Origin: Candidatus Daviesbacteria bacterium
GTDB taxonomy: Bacteria; Patescibacteriota; Microgenomatia; Daviesbacterales; UBA10151
Direction of reading: 5' to 3'
Assembly: GCA_003519445.1 (NCBI GenBank)
Contig: DOWS01000040.1
Coordinates: 1 to 32,133, forward strand
DNA length: 32,133 nucleotides
In this document: positions 14,764 to 22,402 of the stretch, one piece after another
Layout of the letters: each line of letters opens with the position of its first letter
How positions within the stretch are numbered: the stretch's first letter is position 1
Position numbers and translations under genes: made by a program
The notes under the pieces: generated by a model
What the model was told of the DNA's origin: nothing
Databases searched by the model: none
What the model saw: only the letters and a program-made list of their open reading frames with translations

Positions 14764-15514
14764 AAGAATTATCCCTTGTTTGGACATGACCCAAGGCAGG
14801 GTTGTTAAAGGAATACAATTTGTAAACTTTCGGGATGCCGGTGATCCCGTAAAACTTGCTAAAGAATATGACAAGCAAGGAGCAGATGAATTGGTGTTTT
14901 TGGATATTACTGCAACTGTCGAAAACAGGGATATTTTACTCGATGTGGTTAGAAAAACTGCAAAAGAAGTAGTAATCCCCTTTTCTGTTGGTGGAGGCGT
15001 TAGAACAGTTTCTGATATGAGAACAATTTTAAGAGCTGGGGCAGACAAAGTATCTGTGAACACCGGGGCATTTAAAAATCCTAAATTAATTTCGGATTGT
15101 GCCAAAGAATTTGGTAGTCAATGTGTAGTTTTATCATTAGACGGTAAAAAAGTTGGGAAAGACTGGAATGTATTCATCAATGGCGGAAGAACTGATACAA
15201 GAGTTTCTGCAATTGATTGGGCAAAAAAAGCAGTCAAATTTGGAGCTGGTGAAATTTTATTAACAAGTATTGATACTGACGGGACAAAAAAAGGATTTAA
15301 TGTGGCATTAACAAGACAGGTTTCGCAAGCGGTTTCTGTTCCAGTTATAGCATCCGGCGGTGCCGGAAAACTTAAAGACTTTGTAGAGATTTTTAATAAA
15401 GGATTTGCCGATGCGGCTTTAGCTGCTTCTTTATTTCACTTTGGAGAGTTAACTATTCAAGAAGTTAAAGACTATTTAAATGAAAGGGATATTCCTGTAA
15501 GGAGTCTGCTATGA
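14753..15514 (+). CDS. hisF: imidazole glycerol phosphate synthase, cyclase subunit
   Basis: A (beta/alpha)8 barrel that uses ammonia from HisH to make imidazoleglycerol phosphate and AICAR. 253 residues. Both catalytic aspartates are in the expected positions, Asp11 (IPCLDM) and Asp130 (VVLSLDGK). Phosphate-binding loops are seen as SVGGGVRT (78-85), LTSIDTDGTKKGFN and IASGGAGK. The start has AAAGGAG about 7 nt upstream and lies inside hisH. It is HisF rather than HisA by these motifs, although the two families share a fold. Confidence 0.97.
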   Translation: MLAKRIIPCLDMTQGRVVKGIQFVNFRDAGDPVKLAKEYDKQGADELVFLDITATVENRDILLDVVRKTAKEVVIPFSVGGGVRTVSDMRTILRAGADKVSVNTGAFKNPKLISDCAKEFGSQCVVLSLDGKKVGKDWNVFINGGRTDTRVSAIDWAKKAVKFGAGEILLTSIDTDGTKKGFNVALTRQVSQAVSVPVIASGGAGKLKDFVEIFNKGFADAALAASLFHFGELTIQEVKDYLNERDIPVRSLL

Positions 15515-15801
15515 AATTAACTCCTACTATTATTCAGGATTATAAAACTCAAGATGTATTAATGCTGGGCTATTTAAACAATAAAGCCTTACAAAAAACC
15601 AAAGATTCCGGTTGGGTATATTTTTGGAGCAGAAGCAGGAAAAGATTATGGATGAAAGGTGAGCAGTCAGGGAATAAATTAAAAGTAAAAAGGATTTTTA
15701 TGGATTGTGATGAGGATACGGTTTTAATAAAAGTGAAGCTAATTGGGACCAGTGTATGCCACACCGGAAATAAAACCTGTTTCCAAAAGGAGATAATATG
15801 A
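15511..15801 (+). CDS. hisI: phosphoribosyl-AMP cyclohydrolase
   Basis: Opens the adenine ring of PR-AMP, the third step of the pathway. 96 residues, slightly short for the family. Visible: DVLMLGYLNNKAL, GWVYFWSRSRKRLWMKGEQSGN (typical W-S-R-S-R-x-x-L-W-x-K-G-x-x-S-G), DCDEDTVL and the cysteines in VCHTGNKTCF that bind zinc. It is separate from the pyrophosphohydrolase, which follows as its own gene with a 4-bp overlap (ATGA) and an AAAAGGAG ribosome-binding site; in E. coli the two are fused. Confidence 0.95.
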   Translation: MKLTPTIIQDYKTQDVLMLGYLNNKALQKTKDSGWVYFWSRSRKRLWMKGEQSGNKLKVKRIFMDCDEDTVLIKVKLIGTSVCHTGNKTCFQKEII

Positions 15802-16088
15802 CACTTAATAAACTCTATAAAATAATTGAAGATAGAAAAAAGAAAATGCCCAAAAATTCTTATGTGGCTTCTTTGTTTAAAAAAGGAAAGAATAAAATTA
15901 TTCAAAAAGTAGATGAAGAATCTAAAGAGGTAATAAAAGCTGCAAGAAATGAAAGCAAAGAAAGAATTATTTCAGAAGTGGCGGATTTAGCTTTTCATTT
16001 GTTAGTTATGTTAAGTTTCTTCAATATTAATCCTGCTGATATCTTGAAAGAATTAAGCAAAAGAAGTAAAGTGAAAAAGAGCATATGA
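15798..16088 (+). CDS. hisE: phosphoribosyl-ATP pyrophosphohydrolase
   Basis: Removes pyrophosphate from PR-ATP, the second step. 96 residues, an all-helical MazG-like fold. The metal-binding helices are visible as KVDEESKEVIKAARNES (EExxE type) and ISEVADLAFHLLVML (E-x-x-D type). It starts at the ATGA overlap with hisI and ends in an ATGA overlap with the HisRS-like gene, so it is coupled on both sides. Confidence 0.93.
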   Translation: MTLNKLYKIIEDRKKKMPKNSYVASLFKKGKNKIIQKVDEESKEVIKAARNESKERIISEVADLAFHLLVMLSFFNINPADILKELSKRSKVKKSI

Positions 16089-16972
16089 TTAAAGCACCGC
16101 CAACACCAAAAGGGTTTAGGGATATAAAGCCGGAGATGGCTAAAGGAAAGCGTGAGGCAATAAACAAAATTGTCAGCGTTTTGGAAGAATATGGATTTGT
16201 TCCAATTGAAACCCCCACTATAGAATTTGCCGAAACTTTAGAAGGAAAATATGGGGATGAAGAAAAGTTAATTTATAAATTTACTGACAGAGGTGGTAGA
16301 AAACTGGCTCTCCGTTATGACCTGACAGTCCCTTTGGCAAGATATGTGGCCACTTACAATCCTCCCCTGCCATTTAGAAGATATCAAATTGGCCAGGTTT
16401 TTCGCGGAGAAAATCCCCAAAAAGGCAGATTTAGGGAATTTACCCAGTTTGATTTTGACTCTGTCGGATCAAGCGATCCTAAAGAAGATGCTCTAATTAT
16501 TGCAGCAGTGGCAAAATCGCTAGAGGCTTTGGGGATCAAAAATTTTAAGATCTTAATAAATGACAGAAATAATTTTGCCAACCAACCTCCTTCGATTATC
16601 CGGATAATTGATAAGATTAAAAAAATTGGCCGCGAAGGTGTGATTGATGAATTGATTAAAGCAGGTTATTCAGAAGAGCAGTTACAAACTATTGAATCTA
16701 ACGGACCCACGGAAAATTTACAAAATATATTCAAAGAGTTGGAAAATTTGGACGTATCTAAAGATAAATATGAATTCTCACCCACTTTAGCCCGTGGTTT
16801 GGATTATTATACCGGCATGATTATTGAGGCGGAAATTGAAGAATATGGTGGGGGTTCTGTTGGCGGCGGAGGCAGATATGATAATTTAATTGGTATGTTT
16901 TCTAAAAAACAAACTCCTGCTGTTGGTTTTTCTTTTGGACTTGATCGCCTACTGGAAATCCTCTATCCTTAA
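16085..16972 (+). CDS. histidyl-tRNA synthetase-like protein, catalytic domain only
   Basis: 295 residues, against about 420 for normal HisRS. All class II catalytic signatures are present: PKGFRDI at the N-terminus, motif 2 FRGENPQKGRFREFTQFDFD (106-125), the HisRS-specific LARGLDYYTG (235-244), GGGRYDNL (261-268) and motif 3 AVGFSFGLDRLL (279-290). The protein stops five residues after motif 3, so the C-terminal anticodon-binding domain is absent; the next gene begins 5 bp later and is unrelated. HisZ, the HisRS-like partner of short HisG, is an alternative, but HisG here is the long form and the motifs look catalytic. It could be a reduced HisRS or an amino-acid-activating paralogue. It is the last gene of the T-box-controlled operon. 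Confidence 0.8.
   Translation: MIKAPPTPKGFRDIKPEMAKGKREAINKIVSVLEEYGFVPIETPTIEFAETLEGKYGDEEKLIYKFTDRGGRKLALRYDLTVPLARYVATYNPPLPFRRYQIGQVFRGENPQKGRFREFTQFDFDSVGSSDPKEDALIIAAVAKSLEALGIKNFKILINDRNNFANQPPSIIRIIDKIKKIGREGVIDELIKAGYSEEQLQTIESNGPTENLQNIFKELENLDVSKDKYEFSPTLARGLDYYTGMIIEAEIEEYGGGSVGGGGRYDNLIGMFSKKQTPAVGFSFGLDRLLEILYP
16941..16969 (+). promoter_or_regulatory. possible promoter for the EamA gene
   Basis: TTGATC (16941-16946), 17-bp spacer, TATCCT (16964-16969), then 8 nt to the ATG at 16978. It lies inside the end of the HisRS-like gene. The -10 is imperfect (4 of 6), but the spacing repeats the pattern seen at other first genes, and the gene has no Shine-Dalgarno site. Confidence 0.4.
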
Positions 16973-16977
16973 TATAG

Positions 16978-17916
16978 ATGACTTCTGCTGTTTTTAAAAA
17001 GCCCTGGCCTTATTTAGCTTTAATACTTGCCCATATGATTTGGGGTGGTAATTTTGTGATAGCTAAAATCACTTTACAGGAATTTCCCACTTATACACTG
17101 GCATTTCTCCGTTTTACCCTGGCTTCTTTATTTTTAGCCCCATTTTTCCTGGCCGAAACCAAAAAAATCAAAATTAACAAAAAGGATATCCCAAAATTAA
17201 CTTTAATTGGTGTTTTAATAATCACTTTAAACATCACTTTTTTCCTCACCGGCATTCAAAAAACAACCGCAATAAATGCGTCAACGCTAACTTTAATTAT
17301 TCCCATGCTATCTGTTTTACTTGGCTGGTGGTTTTTAAAAGAAAAAGTCTATTTAATTAATTTAGCGGGAATTTTTGCCGGACTAATGGGAGCATTAATT
17401 ATTGTGGGAGTTCCCAGAGCTCTGTTCGGACAAGTTAACACCCAAAGCCTAACAGGAAATTTGTTAATTATCTTAGCATCCACATCCTGGGTAGTAGGAG
17501 CAGTAATTTCACGGCCAATGCTTAAAATTTACTCATCCCTTACAGTGGTGGCATTTGCATTTCTTGTCGGGGTAATAACTTTTTTCCCTCTGGCCGGCTT
17601 TGAATACATAGAAAATCCCAACTGGGTAAACAGAATAAGCTTACTGGGCCTGCTGGGACTTTTGTATATGACCATGCTCTCCAGTGTTTCCGCTTACTTT
17701 TTGTTTGAATGGGGTCTTGCCAGAACCTCTGTCATGACAGCTGATTTATTTCAATATATTGAACCTTTTGTGGCTACTGTTTTGGCTATTTTTATTCTTT
17801 CTGAAAAACTCTCGGTTGATTTTGCCATAGGAGCACTTTTAATAGCAGCGGGCGTATTTCTTGGTACTTTTGCCAAAGAAGCTCATCATAGACATCAAAA
17901 GGCGCATAGGATATAA
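16978..17916 (+). CDS. EamA/DMT-family membrane transporter
   Basis: 312 residues with about ten hydrophobic segments in two EamA repeats. The first repeat shows MIWGGNFVIAK and FLRFTLASLFLAP; the second shows STSWVVGAVISRPML and LFQYIEPFVATVLAIFILSEKL. Members export or import small metabolites such as amino acids or purines; substrate cannot be told. It follows the his operon by 5 bp, so export or import of a related metabolite is possible, but a separate promoter may serve it. The C-terminal tail is basic (HHRHQKAHR). Confidence 0.9.
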   Translation: MTSAVFKKPWPYLALILAHMIWGGNFVIAKITLQEFPTYTLAFLRFTLASLFLAPFFLAETKKIKINKKDIPKLTLIGVLIITLNITFFLTGIQKTTAINASTLTLIIPMLSVLLGWWFLKEKVYLINLAGIFAGLMGALIIVGVPRALFGQVNTQSLTGNLLIILASTSWVVGAVISRPMLKIYSSLTVVAFAFLVGVITFFPLAGFEYIENPNWVNRISLLGLLGLLYMTMLSSVSAYFLFEWGLARTSVMTADLFQYIEPFVATVLAIFILSEKLSVDFAIGALLIAAGVFLGTFAKEAHHRHQKAHRI

Positions 17917-17917
17917 T
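17889..17917 (+). promoter_or_regulatory. promoter for rpmE-prfA
   Basis: TAGACA (17889-17894), 17-bp spacer, TATAAT (17912-17917), then 8 nt to the ATG at 17926. The -10 overlaps the stop codon of the EamA gene. The mRNA should be leaderless or carry only 1-2 extra bases. Confidence 0.65.
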
Positions 17918-17925
17918 TAACGCAT

Positions 17926-18252
17926 ATGAAAGCTAATACTCATCCTCAATGGTTTGCAGAGACTAAGGTTACTTGTGCCTGTGGAAATAGTTTTATCACC
18001 GGCTCAACTTTACCGGAAATCCGCGTAGAAATATGCTCTGCCTGCCATCCCCTTTTTACCGGCCAGCAAAGATTTGTTGACACATTAGGACAAGTTGACA
18101 GATTTGTAAAGAAAACAGAAGTATCCAAAGTTAAAAAGGAAGAGAGAATAAGGATTTTGGAAGCCAGAAAAAATAAAAAAGAAGAAACTAAAAAAGACCG
18201 GCCCTCCTTAAAAGATCTTCTGATGCAGGCCAGAAAACAAATGGTAAGTTAG
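17926..18252 (+). CDS. rpmE: 50S ribosomal protein bL31
   Basis: 108 residues. Begins MKANTHPQW; the zinc ribbon is of the C+ type with Cys17, Cys19, Cys37 and Cys40 (CACG ... CSACHP). The bL31 core, ending at PLFTGQQRFVDTLGQVDRF, is followed by a charged tail of about 45 residues (KKEERIRILEARKNKKEE...) that is longer than usual and may contact rRNA or neighbouring proteins. It stands directly before prfA: the ATG of prfA follows its stop codon without a gap. Confidence 0.95.
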   Translation: MKANTHPQWFAETKVTCACGNSFITGSTLPEIRVEICSACHPLFTGQQRFVDTLGQVDRFVKKTEVSKVKKEERIRILEARKNKKEETKKDRPSLKDLLMQARKQMVS

Positions 18253-19137
18253 ATGGATTATATTCGCCAGCAAATAGATACAATAGATAAAAAAATTTCC
18301 CAAAATCAGGTGCTTCTTTCTGACCCGGAGTTAGCAGAATTGGCTAGAGCTGAAATTGAAGCTTTGGAAAAACAAAAAGCAGAGCTAGAACACCCCCGGG
18401 GTGAAAAAATGCGATTACACCCCGGGGGTGAAATTACATCAGACAGTTGTATTTTGGAGATAAGAAGCGCTGCAGGCGGAGAAGAAGCTGGAATTTTTGC
18501 CGGAGATTTGCTTCGAATGTATACTAAATTTGCTCAAAACAAGGGCTGGAAAATTGAAGAACTGGATCAAAATGTACTCAAAATTTCAGGAAAAGAATGT
18601 TATAATATGCTAAAGCATGAGTCAGGCGTTCACCGAGTACAAAGAGTACCCATTACCGAATCCTCCGGCAGAATTCATACTTCCACTGCCACAGTGGCAG
18701 TTTTGCCGGAAGTAACTTCAAGGGAAGTTTCCATTAATCCCGGCGATATTACATTTGAAGCTTTCAGGTCAGGAGGCCACGGCGGACAAAATGTTAATAA
18801 AGTTTCAACAGCTGTCAGGCTTAAACATATTCCAACCGGAATTGTGGTTACAGCCCAAACAGAACGGTTTCAGGCACAAAACAGAGAAATTGCCATGGAT
18901 CTACTTCGTTCCAGAATTTGGCAAATGGAAGAAGAAAAAAAACACAAAGAAGTTTCTGGCAACAGAGCGGCGCAGGTTGGCACAGGTGACCGGGCGGAAA
19001 AAATCAGGACCTATAATTTCCCCCAAAACCGGGTAACCGACCATCGCCTTAATAAATCCTGGCACAATCTGGAAGGAATTTTAGACGGAAATCTAGAGCC
19101 AATAATTACTACTCTGCAGGCAGTTCTGATAAAGTAA
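18253..19137 (+). CDS. prfA: peptide chain release factor 1, shortened N-terminus
   Basis: Recognises UAA/UAG and triggers release of the finished protein. 294 residues against about 360 in E. coli. GGQ is at 177-179 (GGHGGQNVNKV), and the codon-reading tripeptide of RF1 is PIT at 133-135 (QRVPITESSGR), i.e. P-x-T rather than SPF of RF2. The N-terminal coiled domain is cut to about 45 residues. Residues 47-60 (HPRGEKMRLHPGGE) are encoded by an inverted pair of a GC-rich repeat and sit in the linker before LEIRSAAGGEEAG. The 3' end overlaps the convergent htrA-like gene by 29 bp. Confidence 0.95.
   Translation: MDYIRQQIDTIDKKISQNQVLLSDPELAELARAEIEALEKQKAELEHPRGEKMRLHPGGEITSDSCILEIRSAAGGEEAGIFAGDLLRMYTKFAQNKGWKIEELDQNVLKISGKECYNMLKHESGVHRVQRVPITESSGRIHTSTATVAVLPEVTSREVSINPGDITFEAFRSGGHGGQNVNKVSTAVRLKHIPTGIVVTAQTERFQAQNREIAMDLLRSRIWQMEEEKKHKEVSGNRAAQVGTGDRAEKIRTYNFPQNRVTDHRLNKSWHNLEGILDGNLEPIITTLQAVLIK
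18391..18430. repeat. inverted pair of a 13-bp GC-rich repeat inside prfA
   Basis: CACCCCCGGGGTG (18391-18403) and its reverse complement CACCCCGGGGGTG (18418-18430) are separated by 14 bp and lie in frame in prfA. A third copy of the same 13-mer is at 8887-8899, between genes. The element can form a 13-bp hairpin in mRNA and is strikingly GC-rich compared with its surroundings. Confidence 0.75.
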
Positions 19138-20098
19138 CTTCTATTTTAAGCAATTTATTGTCCCGCCGGATTTCCAGCTCCAGTTTTTTCCCAATAGCAC
19201 TGTTTTGTATCGTCTCCGCAATCTTACTTTCATTATCCGCATTCTGTCCGTTAATTTTTGTAATAATATCCCCCTGCTCAATTCCGGATTTTTGGGCGGG
19301 TGAGGAATCAACTACCGACTGAATATACGCTCCCTGCGGCACAAAGCTATATTGTACACCCAAAAATGGCCGGGAAACAGAACCTTGAGATACAAACTCA
19401 TCAACAATAGCCTTAACAGAATTTATGGGAATGGCAAAGCCGATATTTTGCGCACCTTCCGAAAGAACCGCATTCACCCCAATTACCTGACCGCTGGAAT
19501 TTAGAAGTGGCCCGCCGGTATTTCCTAGATTTATGACAGCATCTGTTTGAATTAAATTATCACCCCCTACTGCTTTTCTGCCTAGTCCGGACACAACCCC
19601 TGTGGTAGTAACATTACCAATGGCAATAACAGTCTGGCCAACCTTTAGTTTACTTGAATCCCCCAGTTCCAAAGCTTTTAATCCGGATGCGTCAATTTGA
19701 ACCAAAGCCAAATCCAGCAGAGGATCCCTGTAAATCCTTTTTACTTCGTATTTTTGATTATCTTTTGTTACCACTGTATATTTTGTTTCCGCATCTGCCA
19801 CCACATGCTTATTGGTAGCAATAATGCCTTCATCCGACACCACAAAACCCGTTCCGCTTGTTACCCCTATTGCCACCACCGAAGGAGATGTTTTTTCTAC
19901 TACGGAAATAACAGCGTTTTCTTCTTTAAAAATTGTTCTTGTTTCTTCAAGAGGCTTTGGAAGTGCAATACCCTTATTGGGTATTAAACCTCTTATTTGA
20001 GCCTGATAAACCCCCACAGCCACAACTACTCCTGCAGCCACAGCTATCACTATGCTGCTTAAAGACGGTTTTGGTAATTTAAAATTTGATTGATCCAT
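19109..20098 (-). CDS. HtrA/DegP-like protease with PDZ domain, catalytic Ser replaced by Thr
   Basis: 329 residues: an N-terminal membrane anchor (about 13-32), a trypsin-like domain (about 60-225) and one PDZ domain (about 235-325, with GIEQGDIITKINGQ). The expected triad is His98 (TNKHVV) and Asp129 (LLDLALVQ), but the nucleophile motif GNSGGP reads GNTGGP, with Thr194 (codon ACC) in place of Ser. It may be weakly active, or a non-proteolytic chaperone or scaffold. It follows a C-terminal processing protease with a 1-bp overlap, so both act outside the membrane and are made together. The 3' end overlaps prfA. Confidence 0.9.
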   Translation of the reverse strand: MDQSNFKLPKPSLSSIVIAVAAGVVVAVGVYQAQIRGLIPNKGIALPKPLEETRTIFKEENAVISVVEKTSPSVVAIGVTSGTGFVVSDEGIIATNKHVVADAETKYTVVTKDNQKYEVKRIYRDPLLDLALVQIDASGLKALELGDSSKLKVGQTVIAIGNVTTTGVVSGLGRKAVGGDNLIQTDAVINLGNTGGPLLNSSGQVIGVNAVLSEGAQNIGFAIPINSVKAIVDEFVSQGSVSRPFLGVQYSFVPQGAYIQSVVDSSPAQKSGIEQGDIITKINGQNADNESKIAETIQNSAIGKKLELEIRRDNKLLKIEVTLSELPAE

Positions 20099-21273
20099 TA
20101 TTCTAACAATTCCAGTGCTTTATCCAATTGCGGATCCTGATTATCTTTCGCATCCTTTGGCATTTCTATTATAACATCGGGTTTTAGCCCTTTTGTTTCA
20201 TTAACCCATTTTCCATTGGGCGTAAGCCACCTGGCCACTGTAATATGGATACCTGCTCCTTTTTCCAGTTCCTCTGCCTCCTGAATAGTCCCCTTGCCAA
20301 AAGACTGCTCTCCCACCAGTTTGGCTCTTTCCCGGTCCTGCAGCGCTCCTGCCACAATTTCCGAAGCCGAAGCAGAACCTTTATTAATTAAAACTATCAA
20401 CGGTATTGTTAATAGATTTCCTTCTCTGTTAACTTTAAATGCCTGTTTTTTGCCTTGGCCGTCTTCCTGTAAAACCACATCTCCACCCTCCAAAAACTCC
20501 GAGGTTACAAAAACCGCTCCGTCAAGATATCCACCCGGGTTATTACGGACATCCAAAATAACTCCGTTGGGATTTTTTGAGATAATATCTTTTACCGCCT
20601 CTTGCCACTCCGATCTTGTCCGCTCTGAAAAACGGGATAATTTTATCCAGGCCACATTTTTACCCGATTTGGTTTTCTTGTATTCCAGCTCCACGCTTTT
20701 AACAACAATTGTATCCCTTACCATAGTAAATGTCCTTGTTTCCTCTTCCCCCTCGCGCAAAATTTCCAGCATTACTTTTGTACCCTTGGTGCCTCTTATT
20801 AACTTAACAGCCTCGGGCAAGCTTAAACCAGTAGTATCCTTACCATCAATTTTAATTATCATATCCAAAGGTTTCACTCCGGCAGCTTTGGCAGGTGTGC
20901 CTTCTAAAGGAGCAATTACTGCCAGTCTTTTATCCGGATTAAAACCAAGCTGTATTCCTACTCCTTCAAAACTGCCGTTTAATTCTTCTTTTGAAGATTT
21001 CTGGGCTTCCGGCGGTAAAAAGAATGTGTACGGATCCCCAACTGCAGACACCATGCCGGAAATAGCGCCGTAATATAATTTATTTTGATCAAGAGCGCTT
21101 TTATCCAGATAATCCCTTTTTAAAAGATTCTCCGTATCCCAAAATAATTTAAAATCAGCATTGTTATTTTTTGGAGGGGGAATTTGTGTCTGCCCCACTT
21201 TCCAACCTATGACAAATGCCAAAATTACTATAAGGATAACTCTTAAATTAATTCTGAAGAAAATTTGTTTCAT
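20098..21273 (-). CDS. C-terminal processing peptidase (S41, CtpA-like)
   Basis: 391 residues. N-terminal membrane anchor (about 8-27), a helical region, a PDZ domain (about 100-185; GVGIQLGF, GVKPLDMIIKIDG), then the S41 domain. The catalytic Ser is in NKGSASASEIVAGALQD (about 298-313) and the Lys is Lys327 in GEQSFGKGTIQ. DVRNNPGGYLDGAV is the usual S41 segment. It cuts near the C-termini of exported proteins. It overlaps the gene upstream (376-residue unknown) by 4 bp and the HtrA-like gene downstream by 1 bp. Unlike its neighbour, it looks fully catalytic. Confidence 0.95.
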   Translation of the reverse strand: MKQIFFRINLRVILIVILAFVIGWKVGQTQIPPPKNNNADFKLFWDTENLLKRDYLDKSALDQNKLYYGAISGMVSAVGDPYTFFLPPEAQKSSKEELNGSFEGVGIQLGFNPDKRLAVIAPLEGTPAKAAGVKPLDMIIKIDGKDTTGLSLPEAVKLIRGTKGTKVMLEILREGEEETRTFTMVRDTIVVKSVELEYKKTKSGKNVAWIKLSRFSERTRSEWQEAVKDIISKNPNGVILDVRNNPGGYLDGAVFVTSEFLEGGDVVLQEDGQGKKQAFKVNREGNLLTIPLIVLINKGSASASEIVAGALQDRERAKLVGEQSFGKGTIQEAEELEKGAGIHITVARWLTPNGKWVNETKGLKPDVIIEMPKDAKDNQDPQLDKALELLE

Positions 21274-22400
21274 ATCAGTTCTACATTATCATATGGAATT
21301 TTGATTTTTCTCCTTTTTGTCTCCACTGTTAATAAAAAAGCCGGAACGCCCGAGGGTAAAACTGTTTCTATCTTATCAACAGCCAAAATCCTACCTTGCT
21401 CCGCAGCGTAAGAATTACCTACTACCCTAACCATGCTACCGATATTAGTATCGTGCAATTTCAGTACATTATCTTCCATGACTGCATCCTGCTGCTTGGG
21501 TAATGCAATACTTTTCACTCTCCTCATACAATTTGATTCAAATGAGGGAAGATTTATTATAGCATGATTGCCATCTAACAAAACAAACTTCCCGTTATAT
21601 TTTTGCAAAACCCCGTAAATATCCTCGCCAAGAGACTGTACGCCAAAACCTTCGCAAATAACTACAGATACTCCGATATCGTTTTCCAGTCTCTTGGGAA
21701 AAATTAACCTTCCCCCGGCCATGGCTTTATAATCTCCTGCATTAATTCCTCCTGTGATAATACCGCACACCCCGGAAGAAATAGCTTGAGAAATTACCTC
21801 TTTGCGGATTAAACTCCCTCCTACTAAAATCTGATCGGAATTTTCAGCAGTTATTTTCAATTCCCCCATCAATTCATCTCTCGAGCAAATCATATTTAAA
21901 GTGCCTTCTCTATTTTTACCTGTGCCAAACATGCCATAAATTCTGCTTACTTCTGTTTTAATAACTATATCGCCATGGGGGACATCAATTTCTTCTACTA
22001 CTCCATAGACTGCGGCCGGCAGATCAATTTTTTGGGGTAAAAAGTTTATCTTCAACTCCCCTGTTTGCTCGTTTAAATACTCCAAAATCCCATCAGAAGG
22101 TGAAATAATATTTTTTTTCCCACTTAAAAAACCCTGTTCTTTAAAAGCTAGTAATTCTCCTTTGTAGATTTTCTGACCAATCTCTCTTCGGAGATATTTT
22201 TTAGCTTCTGCTGGTGAAACAGATAAAGCCTGTGATAAATTTAAAATCCGGAAGCCGGAAGAAACCCAACAACTGCCAATAATATCATCCGGAGCAACTT
22301 CCTGACCAAGCGAGATATTTAGCTGACCTCTGGCTTTCAAAGTTCTATGCACTCTGGTAACAATATCTTTTTCTATCCGTAATCTTTTTAAAGCTTTCAT
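21270..22400 (-). CDS. unknown protein with barrel-sandwich-like and KOW-like segments
   Basis: 376 residues, soluble. Residues about 90-135 (IGQKIYKGELLAFKE ... ISPSDGILEYL) follow the pattern of a barrel-sandwich hybrid (biotinyl/lipoyl-like) fold, without the modified Lys. The last 55 residues (GSMVRVVGNSYAAEQGRILAVD...) resemble a KOW/SH3-like barrel as in ribosomal L24/NusG. The middle is Gly-rich (GVCGIITGGINAGDYKAMAGG). I do not know the function. It lies 2 bp after the 223-residue unknown gene and just before ctp, at the end of the rpsF-ssb-rpsR unit, so the pair is probably a conserved cell-envelope or translation-linked module; this is inference. Confidence 0.6.
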   Translation of the reverse strand: MKALKRLRIEKDIVTRVHRTLKARGQLNISLGQEVAPDDIIGSCWVSSGFRILNLSQALSVSPAEAKKYLRREIGQKIYKGELLAFKEQGFLSGKKNIISPSDGILEYLNEQTGELKINFLPQKIDLPAAVYGVVEEIDVPHGDIVIKTEVSRIYGMFGTGKNREGTLNMICSRDELMGELKITAENSDQILVGGSLIRKEVISQAISSGVCGIITGGINAGDYKAMAGGRLIFPKRLENDIGVSVVICEGFGVQSLGEDIYGVLQKYNGKFVLLDGNHAIINLPSFESNCMRRVKSIALPKQQDAVMEDNVLKLHDTNIGSMVRVVGNSYAAEQGRILAVDKIETVLPSGVPAFLLTVETKRRKIKIPYDNVELI

Positions 22401-22402
22401 GT

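Noticed and set aside
16085..16972. HisZ, regulatory subunit of short HisG
   Set aside because: HisG is the long form with its own C-terminal domain, and the HisRS catalytic signatures are intact. Not fully excluded without phylogeny.
20294..21073. 259-codon plus-strand open frame opposite ctp
   Set aside because: It is Ser/Pro/Thr-rich without motifs and lies entirely over a well-conserved protease gene; a reading-frame shadow.
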